This document shows, in pieces, positions 33,980 to 38,452 of a DNA stretch of 38,452 nt. The number at the start of each line of letters is the position of its first letter. Positions within the stretch are counted from its first letter, which is position 1. This DNA is from Myxococcales bacterium (lineage in GTDB: Bacteria; Myxococcota; Polyangia; Polyangiales; Polyangiaceae), in NCBI GenBank assembly GCA_003151595.1, contig PLXW01000173.1, positions 1 to 38,452 on the forward strand. The letters are read 5' to 3'. Position numbers and translations under genes: made by a program. The notes beneath the pieces were generated by a model, which saw only the letters and a list, made by a program, of their open reading frames with translations, ran no database searches and was not told where the DNA came from.

Positions 33980-35071
33980 ATGAACCTCGACGCCCTGTCT
34001 CGACGCGCGATGCACGGGAACGTGCCCCTGTCGGTGATGCTCGAGATCACAGGTCGATGCAACCTCGACTGCCAGCACTGCTACCTCGATATCAAACATC
34101 CCCCCGAGGAGATGACGACCGCCGAGATCTTCTCGATCCTGGAGCAGCTCGCGCAGGCCGGAACGTTCTTCCTCACGATCACCGGCGGCGAGGTGATGCT
34201 CCGGAAAGACCTGGTGCCGATCCTCCGGCGCGCGCGCGAGCTCGGCTTCGCGCTCCGCGTCTTCACGAGCGGCACGCGCATGACGTGGAGCCTGGCGCGC
34301 GAGCTCGCGCAGCTCGAGCTCGTCGCCGTCGAGATGTCGCTCTATGGCACGCGGTGCGACGTGCATGACACGATCACGCGCCGCCCCGGCTCTCACAGGA
34401 AGACGCTCCGCGCGGCGCTCATGCTGAAGAGGCTCGGCGTGAAGGTGGTGCTGAAGGCTCCGATGCTCTCGTCGCTCGAGGGGGACCACACGGCGTTCAT
34501 GTCGCTCACGAAGCGCGTCGGCGCCGTGGGGAGGATCGATCCGGCGGTGATGGTGCGCCGCGACGGCGACACGACACCGGCCGGCCTACGCGCGTCGACC
34601 GATGCGCTGGTGCGGGCCTTCCGCGAAGTGGGGAGCTACACGCCCGGCGTCGCGCTCCCTCCCCCCGTTCACCCGGACAACGCGCCGTGCGCCATCGCTC
34701 GGCGGACCGCGCGCATCGCCCCCGACGGCAGCGTCTTCCCGTGCGCGACCTACCCGCACCCGGTGGGGAGCCTGCGCGACCAATCGTTTCGCGAAATCTG
34801 GTGGGGTGACTCGGAGCTCCTCGCGCGGCTGCGCGCGTTCACGTTCAAGGACGTGGGGGCGACGTGCGGCGGCTGCTCGAAGTCCGGCTACTGCTCGCGA
34901 TGCCTCGCGCTCGCCCTCATCGAGCACGGCGACGAGAAGGCGCCGCTGGAGGAAGCGTGCCGCGTGGCGCACGCGAAGGACCTCGCCGTCGAGAACGGCG
35001 CGGCACCTCCCCCGGGCCTCGCGGCGACCGGCGAGCGACGGCGACGCGCGCTGCCGATCGTCGCCTCCTAG
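33980..35071 (+). CDS. Radical SAM/SPASM peptide-modifying maturase
   Basis: 363 residues. The radical SAM [4Fe-4S] motif CxxxCxxC is Cys27/Cys31/Cys34 (EITGRCNLDCQHCYLD), with the SAM-binding TITGGEVMLRKD at about 67-76. The C-terminal SPASM domain has its full Cys set: Cys237, Gly250, Cys255, Cys296, Cys299, Cys305, Cys308 and Cys327 (NAPCAIARRT, DGSVFPCATYPH, CGGCSKSGYCSRC, EEACRVAH), enough for two auxiliary clusters. SPASM radical SAM enzymes act on peptides (PqqE, AlbA, mycofactocin maturase). Starting 2 bases after the candidate precursor it is the obvious modifying enzyme. No N-terminal RRE is fused; a separate PqqD-like gene follows on the opposite strand with interlocked stop codons. 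Precise chemistry is unknown. Confidence 0.92.
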   Translation: MNLDALSRRAMHGNVPLSVMLEITGRCNLDCQHCYLDIKHPPEEMTTAEIFSILEQLAQAGTFFLTITGGEVMLRKDLVPILRRARELGFALRVFTSGTRMTWSLARELAQLELVAVEMSLYGTRCDVHDTITRRPGSHRKTLRAALMLKRLGVKVVLKAPMLSSLEGDHTAFMSLTKRVGAVGRIDPAVMVRRDGDTTPAGLRASTDALVRAFREVGSYTPGVALPPPVHPDNAPCAIARRTARIAPDGSVFPCATYPHPVGSLRDQSFREIWWGDSELLARLRAFTFKDVGATCGGCSKSGYCSRCLALALIEHGDEKAPLEEACRVAHAKDLAVENGAAPPPGLAATGERRRRALPIVAS

Positions 35072-35355
35072 CTCGCGATCAGAAGGCCGGCGACGCGAAG
35101 CTTCTCGCAGAAGGCGACGACGTCGGCTTGCACGCGCGCCTCGTCGGCGCCGGTGGTCTTCGCGATCTCGCGCGCGATCTCGAGGATCGAACGGTTCCCG
35201 TCGGCGAGCTCCCACGCTGCCCCTCCGGTGGCGTTCAACCCGCGGAGCATTCGCCCGCGCGTATCGAGGATGACCGTCTCGCCGCCGACATCGCGCCAGG
35301 AGGCGTTCGGAGCGCGACGCGGAACGCTGTCCGAGCGGAGAGGAGCGCCCTGCAT
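35068..35355 (-). CDS. PqqD family peptide chaperone (RiPP recognition element)
   Basis: 95 residues with the PqqD pattern: VPRRAPNASWRDVGGETVIL, LDTRGRMLRGLNATGGAAWE, LADGNRSILEIAREIAK, VQADVVAFCEKLRVAGLLI. Free-standing PqqD proteins bind the leader of a precursor and present it to the radical SAM enzyme. Its neighbour is exactly such an enzyme, though it is convergent, with the two TAG stop codons sharing CTAG at 35068-35071. ATG at 35355; an upstream GTG/ATG would lengthen it without conserved sequence. Divergent from the caspase-like gene 118 bases away, where the 6-bp hairpin TCTGCG/CGCAGA (35368-35383) lies. Confidence 0.88.
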   Translation of the reverse strand: MQGAPLRSDSVPRRAPNASWRDVGGETVILDTRGRMLRGLNATGGAAWELADGNRSILEIAREIAKTTGADEARVQADVVAFCEKLRVAGLLIAS

Positions 35356-35473
35356 GGGCCGGTTATCTCTGCGTGCGCGCAGATCGTCAAGGCGGGCTGT
35401 TTTTTCTTCGCCTCGGGGTTCCCATCCGACGACGCTCACGAGTTAACCGTCCGAGACCAACGATGGTGACCCC

Positions 35474-37183
35474 ATGAAGCGCTTCCTTTCCTTTCTCCCC
35501 TTCCTTCTTCCGCCTGCCTCGGCGCTCCTCGCGACGGGCATCGCCCACGCAGAGCCGCCTCCCCTCGCCACCGCGCCGCACCCGCGTGCGTACGCGATCG
35601 TCATCGGGAGCAACGCGCCCGGCGTCGGGCAGCAGCCGCTCCGCTTCGCCGAAGACGACGCGCAGCTCATGGCGCACGTGCTCGAGGAGCTAGGACGCTT
35701 CGAAGCAGCCGACGTTCGCGTGCTCCTTCACCCGGGCGCGGCCGACGTTCTCCGGGCGATCGACGACGTGGCCGTGAAGGTGCGCGCCAGCGCCGCGCGC
35801 GGAGAGCAGGCCGAGGTCGTCTTCTATTACTCGGGGCACGCCAAGGCGACGGCGGTGAACCTCTCGGGCGACGATCTCCCGCTCTCGACGCTGCGCGATC
35901 GACTGACCGGGCTGCCGACCGCGCTCACGATCGTCGTGCTCGATGCTTGCCAGAGCGGCGCGTTCGCGCGCGTGAAGGGGGCCGGGCCGGCCGCGGACTT
36001 CACGTACAACTCGGTGTCGAAGCTCACGCAGAAGGGGCTGGCCGTCATGGCGTCGAGCAGCGCGCAGGAGCTGAGCCAGGAGTCTGACGAGCTTCGCGGA
36101 TCGTACTTCACGCACAACCTGGTGAGCGCGCTTCGCGGCGCGGGCGACGCCGATGGAGACGGCCGCGTGTCGCTCGACGAAGCGTACCGCTACGCCTACC
36201 GGAGCACGCTCGCATCGACCGCGCGCACGCAGGTCGGCGAGCAGCACGTCACGCTCGAGACCGATCTCGAAGGACAAGGCGACGTCCCCGTCACCTACCC
36301 CGCCGAGGCCCGCGCGCAGCTCGAGCTCCCTGCGGCGCTCGACGCGCGCGTCCTCGTGCAGCACGTCCCGAGCGGATCGGTCGTCGCCGAGGTGCAGAAG
36401 GCGCCGGGCGCGCCGCTTCGCCTCGCCTTCGCCACCGGCGCGTACGAGGCCATCGTGGGGCAAGCGAGCGGGATCGTTCAGTGCCGCCTGGCGCTGGCCG
36501 ACGACCGCGTGACGCCGCTCGACACGAGCCAGTGCACCCCCGTCGTCCCCGACACGACCGGAGCCAAAGGCGAGTCGCCCGACGCGCACCCGCTTCGCGA
36601 GATCGATCGCTGGGCCATCGAGGGATCGTTTGGCGCGATGAGCCGCCAGACCGACGCCTTCACCGATCGCCTCACGACGTTCGGCTACGAGCCGCGCGGC
36701 ATCACCCTCCCCGCGCCGCGGATCACGCTCGGCGTCTCGCGCGCGATTGCGGCGCACATCGCGGGCGTCCTCCAGGTGGGGACGCTCGCCGGCGACACGT
36801 ACCAGCGCTCGATCGCGAGCACCACCGACACCACGTCGTTCGCGACGTACGGCGCCGGCCTCTACGTGCGCGCCTCCACCGACGTGCTCGGCGAGTGGCT
36901 CGGCATCTACGGGCAGGCGGGCGCAGGGCTCTCGCTCGGTCGCCTCACGTACGAGACGCAGCAGTCGAACGCCGTCCCGAAGTCGACGGAGACGACCGCG
37001 AGCTACCTGCTCAGCGGCGCAGTCGGCCTCACGGCGCGCTTTCGCCGCGTGCCGCTCACGCTCTTCGCGCAGGGTGGGTACGACCGCGCCCCCGCGGTTC
37101 ACGATCTTCTCGGAGACACGCACGACGGCGGCGGCTTCTCGGGCGTGCTCGGGGTTCGCGTTCGCCTGGGAGATGGACAATGA
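35474..37183 (+). CDS. Exported caspase-like (peptidase C14) protein with EF-hand-like loop and beta-rich C-terminal domain
   Basis: 569 residues. Signal peptide MKRFLSFLPFLLPPASALLA with cleavage near AHA (26). The caspase domain (about 37-260) begins RAYAIVIGSNAPGVGQQPLR and has His122 (FYYSGHAKATAVN) and Cys159 (VVLDACQSGAFARV) as the catalytic dyad. Immediately after lies a 12-residue calcium-loop candidate, D225-A-D227-G-D229-G-R-V-S233-L-D-E236 (DADGDGRVSLDEAYRYAYRS). The C-terminal part from about 380 alternates in a way that suggests an outer-membrane-like barrel (RWAIEGSFGAMSRQTDAF, ITLGVSRAIAAHIAGVLQV, GAVGLTARFRRVPLTLFAQG, GVLGVRVRL at the end). Its stop overlaps the next gene's ATG (ATGA). 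Export of a caspase fold is unusual; the barrel is inference. Confidence 0.85.
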   Translation: MKRFLSFLPFLLPPASALLATGIAHAEPPPLATAPHPRAYAIVIGSNAPGVGQQPLRFAEDDAQLMAHVLEELGRFEAADVRVLLHPGAADVLRAIDDVAVKVRASAARGEQAEVVFYYSGHAKATAVNLSGDDLPLSTLRDRLTGLPTALTIVVLDACQSGAFARVKGAGPAADFTYNSVSKLTQKGLAVMASSSAQELSQESDELRGSYFTHNLVSALRGAGDADGDGRVSLDEAYRYAYRSTLASTARTQVGEQHVTLETDLEGQGDVPVTYPAEARAQLELPAALDARVLVQHVPSGSVVAEVQKAPGAPLRLAFATGAYEAIVGQASGIVQCRLALADDRVTPLDTSQCTPVVPDTTGAKGESPDAHPLREIDRWAIEGSFGAMSRQTDAFTDRLTTFGYEPRGITLPAPRITLGVSRAIAAHIAGVLQVGTLAGDTYQRSIASTTDTTSFATYGAGLYVRASTDVLGEWLGIYGQAGAGLSLGRLTYETQQSNAVPKSTETTASYLLSGAVGLTARFRRVPLTLFAQGGYDRAPAVHDLLGDTHDGGGFSGVLGVRVRLGDGQ

Positions 37184-38073
37184 GCTCGCATCACAAGACT
37201 CGCGGCCGCGCGCCGCTCGCCTGCGCCCTCGCGCTCGGCGCCTCGATGGTCGGCGGCGATTGCGACGGAGACATCGCGCAAGATCCGACGTTCCGTGACT
37301 GGTGCGGCGCCACGCTCTGCGCGTGGAAGCTCGAGGCCGGCCAGATTCGCCCCGCGCCCACCTGGAACGCGAACGACCTCGGCGTCTCGTTCGTCGCTAC
37401 GCCCACCGCGATCTCGCAGGCGACCACCGAGTCGAGCGCGAAGTGCATTCTCTTCACCAGCGTCGCCAACATCGATCCCGCGGCGGGCATGACCCTGGCG
37501 GTCGACTTCGACAGCGACGGCTCGGCCGAATACACGGCGCCGCTCGGGTCGGCGCAGTGGTCGCGCGTGCAGACCGAGATCACCGCGCCCGCGGCGTACC
37601 AGGGGATCACGTTCACGATCCGCAAGGCCGGCACCGGGACCGCGATCCTCGCCGAGGTGCGCATCCAGGAGACGACCGGATGCTCTGCGCCTCCGGCCGC
37701 GATCGCCGCCGGCAGCCTCGTGCTCGGAGAGAAGTGCGCGAGCAGCGGCGAGTGCGCGGCCGGACTGACATGTGCCGGAGATTCGAGCGACATGCTGTGC
37801 GCGCAGTGCTCGGCGTCGCAGGCGTGCGCCGGCAGCGTCGCGTGCACGACGCGAAGCGTGCTCCTCCCGTCGCAGTGCGGGCCGGGCGAAGGGCTCGGCA
37901 AGAGCGGCGATCCGTGTCTCGCGGGGAGCGACTGCCAGAGCGGCGCGTGCGACGGCGCGACGCCGGTCTCCCTGGTCGATGACGGCGGCGCGTGCGACTT
38001 CGACGCGGCGCTCGGCGCGAGCAACCCGTCGAACTGCCAGTGGTACGGCGCGCGCGGCGGCGCGTGCCGCTGA
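37180..38073 (+). CDS. Exported Cys-rich protein, function unknown
   Basis: 297 residues, starting at the ATG overlapping the caspase-like gene's TGA. The N-terminus has a basic start and a hydrophobic stretch (PLACALALGASMVGG) before DCDGD; a lipobox is not convincing because Asp sits before the Cys. A beta-sandwich-like domain of about 160 residues follows (ILFTSVANIDPAAGMTLAVD, WSRVQTEITAPAAYQGITFT). The C-terminal 110 residues are Cys-rich (CASSGECAAGLTC, CAQCSASQACAGSVAC, PCLAGSDCQSGACDG), a style common in myxobacterial surface proteins, probably disulfide-bonded. No named family recognised. Translationally coupled to the caspase-like gene and close to the sigma factor. Confidence 0.75.
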   Translation: MSSHHKTRGRAPLACALALGASMVGGDCDGDIAQDPTFRDWCGATLCAWKLEAGQIRPAPTWNANDLGVSFVATPTAISQATTESSAKCILFTSVANIDPAAGMTLAVDFDSDGSAEYTAPLGSAQWSRVQTEITAPAAYQGITFTIRKAGTGTAILAEVRIQETTGCSAPPAAIAAGSLVLGEKCASSGECAAGLTCAGDSSDMLCAQCSASQACAGSVACTTRSVLLPSQCGPGEGLGKSGDPCLAGSDCQSGACDGATPVSLVDDGGACDFDAALGASNPSNCQWYGARGGACR

Positions 38074-38093
38074 AGGTCTAGTCTCGACTCTCC

Positions 38094-38452
38094 ATGGAGG
38101 CTTACGAACGGCATGGTCGCGCGCTCGTCCGCAAGGCGGTCCGCATCCTCGGGAACGCCGAGGACGCGCGCGATCTCGTGCAAGGCCTGTTCGTGGATCT
38201 CCACGTGCGCGGCGAGACGCCGACCGATCTCCCGTACCTCTATCGCGCCGTCACCAACCGCTGCCTCACGTTCCTGCGCGACGAGACGAACCGCGCGCGC
38301 CTCCTCGAGCGCAACGACACCTCGCTGTTCCCCGCGGCGCGCACGGCGTGCGACGACCAGGCCATCGGGTTGGACCTCCTCACGAAGCTCGTCGCCGTGC
38401 TCGATGAATCGGAGACCGAAGTGCTGACGTACCGCTATCTCGACGACATGAC
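38094..38452 (+). CDS. ECF-type RNA polymerase sigma factor (3' end missing)
   Basis: The first 119 residues are visible, running off the window. Region 2 is recognisable: YERHGRALVRKAVRILGNAE, then DARDLVQGLFVDLHVRG (promoter -10 and core contact) and YLYRAVTNRCLTFLRDE. The linker is followed by the start of region 4, VLDESETEVLTYRYLDDM, whose helix-turn-helix is cut off. An in-frame TAG at 38079-38081 means the ATG at 38094 is the first possible start, although it has no clear ribosome binding site. It is 20 bases after the Cys-rich protein, forming a possible three-gene operon with the caspase-like protein. No anti-sigma gene can be seen in the window. Confidence 0.88.
   Translation, partial: MEAYERHGRALVRKAVRILGNAEDARDLVQGLFVDLHVRGETPTDLPYLYRAVTNRCLTFLRDETNRARLLERNDTSLFPAARTACDDQAIGLDLLTKLVAVLDESETEVLTYRYLDDM

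Noticed and set aside
35368..35404. Terminator candidate: TCTGCG/CGCAGA hairpin followed by a T-run
   Set aside because: The T-run (about 35399) lies some 16 bases after the stem, too far for an intrinsic terminator; kept only as a hairpin near the PqqD start.

Overview
The window is about 38 kb of high-GC DNA with strong third-position GC bias, which leaves long false open frames on both strands. Gene content suggests a myxobacterium-like deltaproteobacterium: a giant tetratricopeptide-repeat protein, many predicted lipoproteins with Asp/Pro/Ser-rich linkers, exported proteins with no recognised function, a caspase-like protein beside an ECF sigma factor, and a radical SAM/PqqD peptide cluster. 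This assignment is inference from content and base composition; no rRNA or tRNA gene is visible.

Layout. 1-2923 (+): the 3' part of dnaX, then a YbaB/EbfC nucleoid protein and recR (the common dnaX-ybaB-recR order), then a RidA protein. 2939-15902 (-): an operon read from the right, with an 11.4 kb gene for a 3814-residue TPR protein, a DUF374 acyltransferase and a class IV aminotransferase (4-base GTGA overlap). 15978-17782 (+): a PlsC-type acyltransferase overlapping a diacylglycerol-kinase-like lipid kinase, ended by a strong hairpin shared with the convergent gene. 17859-22572: an exported protein with two Gly-rich membrane segments, a thioredoxin-fold DUF255 lipoprotein, a DUF952 protein beside a probable dispersed intergenic repeat, an OmpA-domain lipoprotein and a galE-like epimerase.

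22574-24157 (-) holds a cobalamin riboswitch directly upstream of a beta-propeller-like lipoprotein, which suggests a surface protein for capturing vitamin B12 or a related corrinoid. Then come a small helix-turn-helix protein, coaBC, the GTPase ychF, a possible outer-membrane protein, and a two-gene lipoprotein operon (32351 to 28345).

32508-35355 holds a predicted diiron ferritin-like protein with a small lipoprotein, divergent from a candidate RiPP cluster: a 57-residue precursor with a two-Cys C-terminal core, a radical SAM/SPASM maturase starting 2 bases after it, and a convergent PqqD-type recognition protein whose stop codon interlocks with that of the maturase. The window ends with an exported caspase-like protein carrying an EF-hand-like loop and a beta-rich tail, an overlapping Cys-rich protein, and the start of an ECF sigma factor.

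The most interesting parts are the riboswitch-controlled lipoprotein, the peptide cluster, the giant TPR protein and the caspase/sigma locus.
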